Source of the DNA: Nitrogeniibacter sp050293885
GTDB taxonomy: Bacteria > Pseudomonadota > Gammaproteobacteria > Burkholderiales > Rhodocyclaceae
Direction of reading: 5' to 3'
Assembly (NCBI GenBank): GCA_050293885.1
Contig: JBNKNO010000092.1
Coordinates: 1 to 6,180 of the forward strand
Length of the DNA stretch: 6,180 nt
In this document: piece by piece, positions 1 to 5,688 of the stretch
Position numbering within the stretch: position 1 is the first letter of the stretch
Layout of the letters: each line of letters starts with the position of its first letter
The notes under the pieces: generated by a model
What the model was told of the DNA's origin: nothing
Seen by the model: only the letters and a program-made list of their open reading frames with translations
The model's database searches: none
Program-made: the position numbers and the translations under genes

Positions 1-134
1 ACGTCGACGACATAGCCGACGCTGCCCCGACGCACCAGAAACTCGCCCGGATCCATGCCGGGATAGGTGCCGTCGTTGCGCACATTGCGTGTCAGGCGAA
101 CGGGTTCGCCGTAGTCCCAGCGTGCGTTCATCAT
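1..134 (-). CDS. nifZ: NifZ, N-terminal part (runs off the left edge)
   Basis: The visible 44 residues are the N-terminus of NifZ, a small protein known to act in maturation of the nitrogenase MoFe protein (P-cluster assembly). Reading leftward, the protein begins MMNARWDYGEPVRL and continues through a VRNDGTYPG segment and an FLVRRGSVGYV segment. This pattern of a basic N-terminus, a 'DYGE' start and an 'RRGSVGYV' beta strand is typical of the family. Two adjacent ATGs (134 and 131) are possible starts. A GGGAG motif at 143-147 lies 8 bases before the first, so I use 134. The gene starts about 12 bases after the nifW stop and is surely in the same transcript. Its C-terminal half lies outside the window. 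Confidence 0.9.
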   Translation of the reverse strand, partial: MMNARWDYGEPVRLTRNVRNDGTYPGMDPGEFLVRRGSVGYVVD

Positions 135-146
135 GGTTGCGGCTCC

Positions 147-491
147 CTAGTCGGTCTTGAAAACCTTGTCGATGGAAACGAAGGAACTCGTGCCGCCGTC
201 TTCGGTGGGTTGATGCTGGAACACCGCAAACACCTTCTCGGCCTGCGCGTTGGATTCGACAAAATCCTCGTAGGCCTTCGTGAGCCACTGGCGGTACACG
301 GCACGCGCGGCGGATTCCTCTTCCGGCATCTGCGGCACCTGCCTGGCGAGGTAGTCGTGAAAGCGCTGCAGGATGTGCAGCCGGTTCACATGCACTACCG
401 ACGGATCGTAGGGCACGCCGAAATAGTCGAGGAAGTCTTCGGCGGAGCTGAGTTCTTCCATTGCGTCTTCGAGGGTCAGGGTGTCGTCCAT
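147..491 (-). CDS. nifW: NifW, nitrogenase-stabilizing/protective protein
   Basis: This 114-residue protein has the usual NifW size. NifW is known to associate with the MoFe protein, and is proposed to help its assembly or protect it from oxygen; its exact chemistry is unsettled. The family signature is visible: a short acidic N-terminus, then SSAEDFLDYFGVPYDP (about residues 15-30), then HILQRFHDYL (about 39-48), and an amphipathic C-terminal helix containing YRQWLTKAYEDF (about 66-77). There is no signal peptide or membrane segment. The start is well fixed by a GAGGAG ribosome site six bases upstream (498-503), which overlaps the stop codon of the preceding gene. The order cysE, TPR gene, nifW, nifZ supports the call and implies control by the NifA/sigma-54 promoter in front of nifV. 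Confidence 0.93.
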   Translation of the reverse strand: MDDTLTLEDAMEELSSAEDFLDYFGVPYDPSVVHVNRLHILQRFHDYLARQVPQMPEEESAARAVYRQWLTKAYEDFVESNAQAEKVFAVFQHQPTEDGGTSSFVSIDKVFKTD

Positions 492-497
492 GGGGCT

Positions 498-503
498 CTC
501 CTC
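498..503 (-). promoter_or_regulatory. Ribosome binding site of nifW
   Basis: On the minus strand the bases read GAGGAG, six bases before the nifW ATG. The site overlaps the TGA stop (502-504) of the upstream TPR-like gene, so ribosomes ending that gene finish on the nifW initiation signal. This suggests coupled translation. Confidence 0.75.
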
Positions 504-1032
504 AGGCGGCCAGTGCCGCGTCGGCGTCGGTGGGCAGGTCGTGGAATTCGTCGATCAGTTCGAGCAGCTTGGCGCTGTCGAGATGGTCCTTGCTGTCGAG
601 CGCGGCGATGCACTCCAGCCGCGCACGCGCGTCGGCGATGCGGCGCAGGCGCAACAGCACGATGCTGGCCGCCTTGAGCGCCAGCAGGTAGAAGCGCAGC
701 AGCGCGAAACGGCCGTCGGCGGCAGCGCTGGCGACGCAGCCGGCGTCGAGCTGGCGCCAATCCGGCGGCAGGCCGAGCGTGTTGCCCGAGACCGTCATCG
801 CCTGTTCGGCCACATGCAGCGCATCTTCCATGCGGTGCTGGTAGAAGTAGAAGCGGTACAAACCCACCAGCACGGTGAGGTTCTGCGGCGCCAGCGCGTA
901 GGCGCCCAGCAGCGACGCTTCGGCGTCGGGCTCGCCGTACTGGTCGGCGGCCCGGTTCAACAAGGTCTCGGCCGCCTCGGACAGCGGGTCTTCGAAGTAG
1001 AGGTTGCAATCGGTAAAGTCGAGCAGATCCAT
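502..1032 (-). CDS. TPR-like protein of unknown function in the nif operon
   Basis: A 176-residue soluble protein beginning MDLLDFTDCNLYFEDPLSEA. I do not recognise a named gene. Residues about 36-80 form two helices spaced like a tetratricopeptide repeat (LLGAYALAPQNLTVLVGLYR, then a segment ending in ALHVAEQAM). A second helical hairpin spans about 109-165, rich in Leu, Ala and Arg. This suggests an all-helical protein-binding scaffold; that role is inference. There is no signal peptide. In the given sequence its frame is continuous with cysE upstream, giving an apparent 447-residue fusion. I treat it as a separate gene because an ATG with a weak GAGAA motif sits 7 bases after the TGA that ends the likely true CysE C-terminus in the -1 frame. 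Its position between cysE and nifW implies expression during nitrogen fixation. Confidence 0.72.
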   Translation of the reverse strand: MDLLDFTDCNLYFEDPLSEAAETLLNRAADQYGEPDAEASLLGAYALAPQNLTVLVGLYRFYFYQHRMEDALHVAEQAMTVSGNTLGLPPDWRQLDAGCVASAAADGRFALLRFYLLALKAASIVLLRLRRIADARARLECIAALDSKDHLDSAKLLELIDEFHDLPTDADAALAA

Positions 1033-1039
1033 GGCGTTC

Positions 1040-1845
1040 TCACACGGTGGCCGTATCGTCGTGCGCGTGCATGCTGTCGGATTCGCAGCACAGATCGCCG
1101 GCCGAGCACACACGGCATTCACCGGTGCGCTCGGCGGGTGCGGCTCGTTGCGCAGCACGGCCAGTTCGGTTTCGAGGGTTTCGATCCGGTCGATCAGACA
1201 GGCGATCGACTTGGCGACCGGATCGGGCATGAGGTGGTGGTCCAGATCGATGCCGCCGGCGTTGCGGCGCATCGGCCCGGTGGCCACCACGCGGCCGGGA
1301 ATGCCGACCACGGTGCGGTCGGCCGGCACGTCCTTGATGACCACCGAGTTGGCGCCGATGCGCACCCGCTCGGCCAGTTCAATGGGGCCCAGCACCTTGG
1401 CGCCCGCGCCCACCACCACACCGTCCTTCAAGGTCGGGTGGCGTTTGCCCTTGCTCCATGAGGTGCCGCCGAGGGTGACGCCGTGGTACAGCGTGACGTC
1501 GTTGCCGACCTCGGCGGTCTCGCCGATCACCACGCAGGCGCCGTGATCGATGAAGAAGCGCCGGCCGATGGTCGCGCCGGGGTGGATGTCCACATTGGTG
1601 AGCATGCGCGCGACAAAGGCCAGGAAGCGCGCCGGGAAGTGCCAGCCACGGCGCCACAGACGATTCGAAATGCGATGCGTGAGGATGGCGTGCACGCCCG
1701 GATAAGTGGCCAGCACCTCGAAGGTGGAGCGCGCCGCCGGGTCGCGCTCGAACACGCAGCGCAGGTCTTCGCGCAGCGTGGCCCACAGGCCGGGGGGGCG
1801 TTCGCGGGCGGCGTCGGGTTCGATGGCGGTCATGGTGTGGCTCAT
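1040..1845 (-). CDS. cysE: nif-linked serine O-acetyltransferase (CysE/NifP), with probable frameshift near 1135-1140
   Basis: Converts L-serine and acetyl-CoA to O-acetylserine, the precursor of cysteine; a nif-linked copy probably boosts sulfur supply for NifS/NifU cluster assembly. The left-handed beta-helix core is clear at residues about 85-190: VDIHPGATIG, FFIDHGACVVIGETAEVG, VTLGGTSWSKGKRHP, VVVGAGAKVLG. By analogy with E. coli CysE, D86 and H101 are the catalytic pair (same 15-residue spacing) and H136 lies in the conserved RHP. The N-terminal domain is about 57 residues shorter than in E. coli. The ATG overlaps the nifV stop (ATGA). After residue 237 the given frame becomes an unlikely stretch and runs into the next gene. 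In the -1 frame a Cys-rich tail follows and stops at 1040-1042, giving 268 residues. One missing C in the CCC run (1136-1138) would explain this. Enzyme call firm; exact C-terminus uncertain. Confidence 0.87.
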
Positions 1846-3041
1846 GAAGTGGGCGCCTCGAAGGGCGATCGCGCGAACGGCAGCGCATGATGCGCGACGG
1901 GCACCGGCAGGATCGCCGCGCGGACCTCGGCGAGCAGATCGAGCAGGTCCGGGGTGTCGGGCGGATGCTTGTGGCAGGCCACGAACTGGCGCACCCGCGG
2001 CAGCAGGCGGTCGGCCTCGTCGGCCTCAAGGCGCACGCCGAGCTGCTCATACACCACCTGCACCGCGCGCGCGCCGGAGTGCTTGCCGAGCACGATGCGA
2101 TGGGCCTGGCCGACCTCCGACGGATCGAAGCCCTGGTAGTTGTCGGGGTGCTTGAGCAGGCCATCGACGTGGATGCCGGCCTCGTGCGTGAACGCGCCCG
2201 CGCCGACGATGCTCTTGTGCCACGGCACGCTGCGGCCCGAGGCCGCCGCCACGCGGGCCGACAGATCGGGGAAGGCACGCAGGTCGATGCCGGTTTCCAG
2301 CCCATGCAGTTTGCGCAGGCCGAGCACCACCTCTTCGAGCGGCGCATTGCCGGCGCGTTCGCCCAGGCCATTGACGGTGGTGTTCACATGCGTCGCGCCC
2401 GCCTTGCACGCCGCCAACGTGTTGGCGGTGGCCAGCCCCATGTCGTCATGGGCGTGCATCTCGATTTCCAGATCGGTGTTGGCGCGCAGCCGGCTGATGC
2501 GCTCGAAGGTGCCGAAGGGCTCGAGAATGCCCAGCGTGTCGGCAAAGCGCAGGCGCCGGGCGCCGGCCTGCTGCGCCACCTCGGCCAGCCGGCAGAGGAA
2601 ATCGATGTCGGCGCGCGAGGCGTCTTCGCAACCAAGACCGACTTCCAGCCCGAGCGCACGCGCGGTGGCGATGGTGCGCGGCAGCGTGGCCAGCAGCCAG
2701 TGACGGTCGCGGTTCAGCTTGTGCGCCAGATGCTGGTCGGAGGCCGGCACCGAGATGTCCACCAGATCGACCCCGAGCCCCGCGCAGGCGACGATGTCGT
2801 CCTCGCGCATGCGGCTCCACACCATCAACCGCGCCGGCAGCTTGAGCGCGGCAACGGCGCGGATGCCCTCGCATTCCTCAATGCCCATGGCGGGAATGCC
2901 CACTTCCAGCTCCGGAACGCCGACGGCGGCCAGCGTGCGGGCGATGTCCAGCTTCTCGTCGAGCGAAAACGCCACGCCGGCCGACTGTTCGCCGTCGCGC
3001 AGGGTGGTGTCATTGACGATGATGTGGATGGCATGGGTCAT
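1842..3041 (-). CDS. nifV: Homocitrate synthase NifV
   Basis: Condenses 2-oxoglutarate with acetyl-CoA to (R)-homocitrate, the organic ligand of the nitrogenase FeMo-cofactor. The 399-residue protein is a full-length member of the HMGL-like/alpha-isopropylmalate synthase family. The N-terminal TIM barrel starts with NDTTLRDGEQSAGVAF (R15, D16 at the active site). The metal-binding HAHDD motif lies at 196-200 (H196, H198), followed by NTTVNGLGERAGNAPLEEV (220-238; N232 a likely metal ligand) and FTHEAGIHVDG (284-294). The short C-terminus, lacking a leucine-type regulatory domain, and the nif context favour NifV over LeuA or CimA. An upstream in-frame ATG at 3062 exists. I choose 3041 because it has an AAGGAG site 6 bases upstream, and the predicted transcript starts near 3054, after the other ATG. 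First gene of the operon; its stop overlaps the cysE start. Confidence 0.95.
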   Translation of the reverse strand: MTHAIHIIVNDTTLRDGEQSAGVAFSLDEKLDIARTLAAVGVPELEVGIPAMGIEECEGIRAVAALKLPARLMVWSRMREDDIVACAGLGVDLVDISVPASDQHLAHKLNRDRHWLLATLPRTIATARALGLEVGLGCEDASRADIDFLCRLAEVAQQAGARRLRFADTLGILEPFGTFERISRLRANTDLEIEMHAHDDMGLATANTLAACKAGATHVNTTVNGLGERAGNAPLEEVVLGLRKLHGLETGIDLRAFPDLSARVAAASGRSVPWHKSIVGAGAFTHEAGIHVDGLLKHPDNYQGFDPSEVGQAHRIVLGKHSGARAVQVVYEQLGVRLEADEADRLLPRVRQFVACHKHPPDTPDLLDLLAEVRAAILPVPVAHHALPFARSPFEAPTS

Positions 3042-3047
3042 GGCGTG

Positions 3048-3053
3048 CTCCTT
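3048..3053 (-). promoter_or_regulatory. Ribosome binding site of nifV (decides the start)
   Basis: On the minus strand the bases read AAGGAG, a near-perfect Shine-Dalgarno sequence six bases before the ATG at 3041. It selects this ATG over the in-frame one at 3062. It lies almost directly at the predicted transcription start, so the leader would be only about 13 bases long. Confidence 0.85.
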
Positions 3054-3065
3054 GAGGATCAAGAA

Positions 3066-3080
3066 GCAAGCGCAGTGCCA
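3066..3080 (-). promoter_or_regulatory. Sigma-54 (-24/-12) promoter of the nifV operon
   Basis: On the minus strand the bases read TGGCACTGCGCTTGC. This matches the sigma-54 consensus TGGCAC-N5-TTGC exactly, with GG and GC at the correct spacing. With the final C as -12, transcription would start near 3054, just upstream of the nifV ribosome site. Sigma-54 promoters need an enhancer-binding activator; a NifA-type site lies about 70 bases upstream. Confidence 0.92.
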
Positions 3081-3103
3081 TCTGATAACCGACTGGTTTT
3101 ACT

Positions 3104-3117
3104 GGATATTCTTGATT
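3104..3117 (-). promoter_or_regulatory. Possible IHF bending site between UAS and promoter
   Basis: The stretch from about 3091 to 3120 is AT-rich. On the minus strand it contains AATCAA (3112-3117), matching the first half of the IHF consensus WATCAANNNNTTR; the second half (ATC) does not match well. Its place midway between the NifA site and the -24 element is where IHF bends DNA at many nif promoters. This is weak sequence support strengthened by position. Confidence 0.3.
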
Positions 3118-3142
3118 GTGTGTAGGTCGGCTTCAGGGTGCT

Positions 3143-3158
3143 TGTCGCAAATGCGACA
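3143..3158. promoter_or_regulatory. NifA upstream activator sequence (UAS)
   Basis: The bases TGTCGCAAATGCGACA fit the NifA consensus TGT-N10-ACA. They also form a perfect inverted repeat of seven bases on each side of a central AA. The centre is about 96 bases upstream of the predicted nifV start, within the usual range for NifA enhancers. The palindrome could in principle also serve the divergent kinase gene, but I see no convincing sigma-54 promoter pointing that way. Confidence 0.88.
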
Positions 3159-3341
3159 TTCGCGCCAAGCGCGCGCACCAGTGATGCGCAAGGCCCGGCC
3201 CCCGAGTGCCGCGCGCGAGTACCGGGCGTCGCCGACGACCTCAAGCCCTTGGTGCAAACGTCGTTATCTGACAATGCGATGGTGCTCGCCGCGCGACAAC
3301 AAGCGGGGATCACGCGACAAGTCAATCGACACCCGGATGAC

Positions 3342-5225
3342 ATGAAGAAAAAGATTTTCCTCGCCTCCGCGCTGACCTTCGCCATCCTGTTCGGGTTGGT
3401 GGCCTTTGGCTACAACGCGGCGATCGGCGGGAAGCACGCTGCCGGGCACGTCAGGAACCAGGCCGTGCCCATGGTGGGGCATCTGGGTCAAATGCGTGCC
3501 AGTATTCTGCGCATCGTCTCATCCACATCCGAGATGATCGTCAATTCCCTGCAGGAGGCGGGTGACGGTTCCGCAGGAGATGAAGACGCGGCGGATGAAA
3601 TGCGCTTCATCGAAGAAGGCAATGCAACCTTCCAGCGCTCGCTGCAAGCACTGGTCGCGCTGTCCTCCCAAGCGCGTCTCCCCTACGACGTCGACGTGGA
3701 AGGCATTCGCTCGGCACACGCAAAGCTGCTCGCGCACTCCAGGGGCATCGTTCAACTACTGCACAGCCACGCACCGACGCGTGACGTCGTGGCGGCCAAG
3801 GCTGCCTTCGAGCGTTTCGAAAGGGACGCGCTGTCCGCCGTCGAGCAGAGTCTCGAGCAAGTCCGTGAACATGCCAATGAAGATCTCGCGTTACTGGATC
3901 ACAGCATCGATCACGTGCTGAACACGCTAGTCGTGAGCGCCATATTCGCGTTTCTGGTGCTAACCGCCTACGCGCGCTATGTCTTCCTGATGTGGCGTCG
4001 CGAGTCCGAGGCAAGGCGGGAGGCCGAGAGCGCAAACCAGGCGAAGAGCCAGTTTCTCGCCACCATGTCGCACGAACTGCGCACACCCATGAACGGCATT
4101 CTCGGCATGGCCGATCTGCTACGCGTCGAGGAGACCATGGCGGACGCGGAACGCAGAGACTACGCCACGACGATTTTGACCTCCGGCCAGACATTGCTGG
4201 CCCTGCTCAACGACCTGCTCGACCTATCGAAGGTGGAGGCGGGCAAGATGGAACTGAGCGACGCCGTCGTCGCCCCCCAAAAACTGATCGACGATGTCGT
4301 CCGCCTGTTCGAGCAGACGGCCCGTACCAAAGGGCTGGCGATCGAAGGCATCTGGCAAGGGCCGCCGGGGCAAAACTATCGTGCGGATCCGACGCGGATG
4401 CAGCAGATGGTCTCCAATCTCGTCGGCAACGCCATCAAATTCACCGAACAGGGTTTTGTCCGGGTCGAAGGACGCGTGGTCGAGCAAGACGCCGGACGCG
4501 CCGTGCTCGAGTTTGCCGTACTCGACAGCGGTATCGGCGTGCCCGAAGACAAGCAAACCCTGCTATTCAATCCGTTTTCACAGGCTGATAGCTCGGCCAC
4601 CCGCAAATACGGCGGCACCGGCCTCGGCCTGTCCATCGTGCGCAGCCTCGCGCATCTCATGGACGGCGACGCGGGAATGGTCAGCGAGCACGGCAAGGGA
4701 TCGCGCTTCTGGTTCCGTGTTCAGGTTGATGTGTGCAGCGCCGCGGATGCCGCGCCAGCCGCCCCCGTCGCGGTGCAATCGCAACCCGTGGCGCCATCGC
4801 TCCCCTCGGAGCGCCGGGTGCTGTTGGTCGACGACAACCCAATGAATCTGACGGTCGCCGAGATCCTGCTGAAACGGCTGGGCCTCGACGTCGTCAGCGC
4901 AAACGACGGGCAGATGGCCATCGATCTGCTGAGGGATGGCGCGCGCGCAGACCTGGTACTGATGGACATGCAAATGCCGGTCATGGACGGGCTCACGGCC
5001 ACCGGCCACATCCGCGAGTGGGAGCACACAACGGGCCGGCCGCGGGTTCCCATCATCGCCCTGACCGCCGGCGCCTTCGACCAGGACAAGGGGCACTGCC
5101 TCGCCGCCGGCATGGACGATTTCCTCACCAAACCCATCGATATGAAAGAGATGCAGCGTGTGTTGGCGAAATGGCTGGAGGGGGCGGCCGTCGTCCCGCT
5201 GGCCGAACCGCAGCAACCCGGCTGA
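3342..5225 (+). CDS. Membrane-bound hybrid histidine kinase with C-terminal receiver domain
   Basis: A 627-residue inner-membrane sensor kinase. Membrane segment 1 is at about 5-24, right after MKKK. A helical extracytoplasmic sensor region with no recognised named fold covers about 27-190. Membrane segment 2 is at about 192-218. The HisKA domain has phospho-acceptor H244 in SHELRTPMNG. The HATPase has an N-box (NLVGNAIKFTE, N359/N363), a G1 box (DSGIGV, D395) and a G2 box (GGTGLGL, 424-430). The receiver domain (about 492-612) has acidic D497/D498, phospho-acceptor D542, T575 and K597, all intact. There is no HPt domain and no response regulator nearby, so its partner is unknown. The frame is open back to a GTG at 3138, but that start would cover the NifA site. 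The ATG at 3342 directly precedes the membrane anchor, although its ribosome site is weak (GGA about 8 bases upstream). Divergence from nifV hints at, but does not prove, a nif-related role. Confidence 0.93.
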   Translation: MKKKIFLASALTFAILFGLVAFGYNAAIGGKHAAGHVRNQAVPMVGHLGQMRASILRIVSSTSEMIVNSLQEAGDGSAGDEDAADEMRFIEEGNATFQRSLQALVALSSQARLPYDVDVEGIRSAHAKLLAHSRGIVQLLHSHAPTRDVVAAKAAFERFERDALSAVEQSLEQVREHANEDLALLDHSIDHVLNTLVVSAIFAFLVLTAYARYVFLMWRRESEARREAESANQAKSQFLATMSHELRTPMNGILGMADLLRVEETMADAERRDYATTILTSGQTLLALLNDLLDLSKVEAGKMELSDAVVAPQKLIDDVVRLFEQTARTKGLAIEGIWQGPPGQNYRADPTRMQQMVSNLVGNAIKFTEQGFVRVEGRVVEQDAGRAVLEFAVLDSGIGVPEDKQTLLFNPFSQADSSATRKYGGTGLGLSIVRSLAHLMDGDAGMVSEHGKGSRFWFRVQVDVCSAADAAPAAPVAVQSQPVAPSLPSERRVLLVDDNPMNLTVAEILLKRLGLDVVSANDGQMAIDLLRDGARADLVLMDMQMPVMDGLTATGHIREWEHTTGRPRVPIIALTAGAFDQDKGHCLAAGMDDFLTKPIDMKEMQRVLAKWLEGAAVVPLAEPQQPG

Positions 5226-5460
5226 CCTGGTCGCGCCATCATCGATGGCAACCGCCATGCGAGCGGCCACACGCCCACGGCGCCGGGGCAATTCCTTGGG
5301 GGAGACCGTGGTCTGCCCCTGAGGTTTCCACCAGGCTTCCAAAATAGCCGAAGAGCATTGCACCGAAAAGCGTTCGTCGGTACCTTCTGGCATATCGCGT
5401 AATGGATTTCAGTGATTGGCGCGGTGGTGGGATACGGACATACCGCGCAATACCCATTGG
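5226..5460. other. Intergenic stretch without a clear gene
   Basis: Between the kinase stop and the integrase fragment I see no convincing complete gene. The minus-strand frame of the integrase fragment stays open from 5460 down to a stop at 5239. Its first residues after the stop codon (MGIARYVRI) faintly resemble the 'W-I-R-R-F/Y-I-R-F' region that follows in integron integrases, and a later GAMLFGYFGSLV could be a decayed 'SALLFLYREVL'. This may be the rest of a rotted integrase with an internal deletion. The hairpin at 5298-5319 also lies here. Confidence 0.4.
5298..5319. repeat. Imperfect hairpin (GGGGGAGACC / GGTCTGCCCC) after the kinase gene
   Basis: The two 10-base arms pair at nine of ten positions around a GT centre, so in RNA the hairpin would open to a four-base loop. 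No run of T follows, so it is not a standard intrinsic terminator. It could still protect or end the kinase transcript, 73 bases after its stop. The arm GGTCTGCCCC resembles palindromic REP-like repeats I associate with proteobacterial genomes, but a single copy cannot show that. Confidence 0.35.
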
Positions 5461-5568
5461 CTATTGCTTCCCACGCGAACGGTAGTGCTTGAGTCGAACA
5501 CGGTCGCGTACCACCTCAAGCAGGCGAGGGCGATCAGGCGAAACGACGCTCAAAGTGTTATCCGACAT
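5461..5568 (-). pseudogene. intI: Remnant of an integron integrase (IntI-type tyrosine recombinase), N-terminus only
   Basis: The minus strand encodes 35 residues beginning MSDNTLSVVSPDRP and continuing PRLLEVVRDRVRLKHY before a TAG stop. That second segment closely matches the start of the N-terminal SAM-like domain of integron integrases, where 'PRLLDQVRDRIRLKHYSIRTEQAYV' is typical (quoted from memory of the family). The family's RTEQ becomes RGKQ and is followed directly by the stop. An intact IntI has about 320 residues; the catalytic Arg-His-Arg-Tyr region is absent from the window, because the kinase gene begins to occupy the space some 235 bases on. Orientation divergent from a crossover site about 115 bases away is the classic integron layout. 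A XerC/D-like or phage-type recombinase is the main alternative. Confidence 0.7.
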
Positions 5569-5688
5569 AGCGGCGGACTCTAGAGAGGAAAATGTGCGTA
5601 TGTTCAGCATGTTAGCAGATCATCCAAGGATATCCACCTGTCGTATATCCTGTTTACTCTCCCGTTTGGTGTCCACTTCACGTTGGGC
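5569..5688 (+). other. Probable attI region of the integron, crossover core GTTGGGC at 5682-5688
   Basis: The 120 bases between the divergent integrase fragment and the cassette-like DNA end in GTTGGGC, which fits the recombination core GTTRRRY; exchange would fall between its G and TT. I find no matching RYYYAAC partner within 150 bases upstream, as an attC would need, so attI is the better reading. The region is less G+C-rich than the genes before it. Any integrase or cassette promoter should also lie here, but I could not pick out a convincing -35/-10 pair. Confidence 0.55.
5627..5651. repeat. Inverted repeat AGGATAT...ATATCCT within the attI region
   Basis: Seven-base arms at 5627-5633 and 5645-5651 are exact inverted copies, separated by 11 bases and ending about 30 bases before the crossover core. 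It could be a protein-binding site in the attI/integrase-promoter region. It does not fit the LexA consensus CTGT-N8-ACAG. Function unknown. Confidence 0.4.

Noticed and set aside
481..1461. Long plus-strand open frame opposite cysE and the TPR gene (326 residues)
   Set aside because: Antisense shadow; the opposite strand carries clear CysE motifs, and the composition here (many Gln, Val, Gly, Arg) is typical of shadow frames.
502..1845. One 447-residue CysE-TPR fusion protein
   Set aside because: Open in the given sequence, but the linker looks unlike protein, and the -1 frame offers a better CysE tail with its own stop just before an ATG. Kept as two genes with a flagged frameshift.
3042..3062. 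nifV start at the ATG at 3062, adding seven residues
   Set aside because: That ATG lies upstream of the predicted transcription start (about 3054) and has no ribosome site, while the ATG at 3041 has AAGGAG.
1887..3125. Long plus-strand open frame opposite nifV (412 residues)
   Set aside because: It is the antisense shadow of nifV in high-G+C DNA; it has no ribosome site or recognisable domain, and it runs across the nifV promoter.
3278..3296. Sigma-54-like promoter for the kinase (TGGTGC-N5-GCGC)
   Set aside because: GG and GC are at the right spacing, but TGGTGC and GCGC match the rest of the consensus poorly; chance matches are common in G+C-rich DNA.
4578..5393. Minus-strand open frame opposite the kinase 3' end (271 residues)
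   Set aside because: Most of it is the shadow of the kinase receiver domain; the short part beyond 5225 shows no domain.
5639..5654. LexA box in front of the integrase (CTGT-N8-CTGT)
   Set aside because: The second half should be ACAG for a LexA palindrome; here both halves point the same way.
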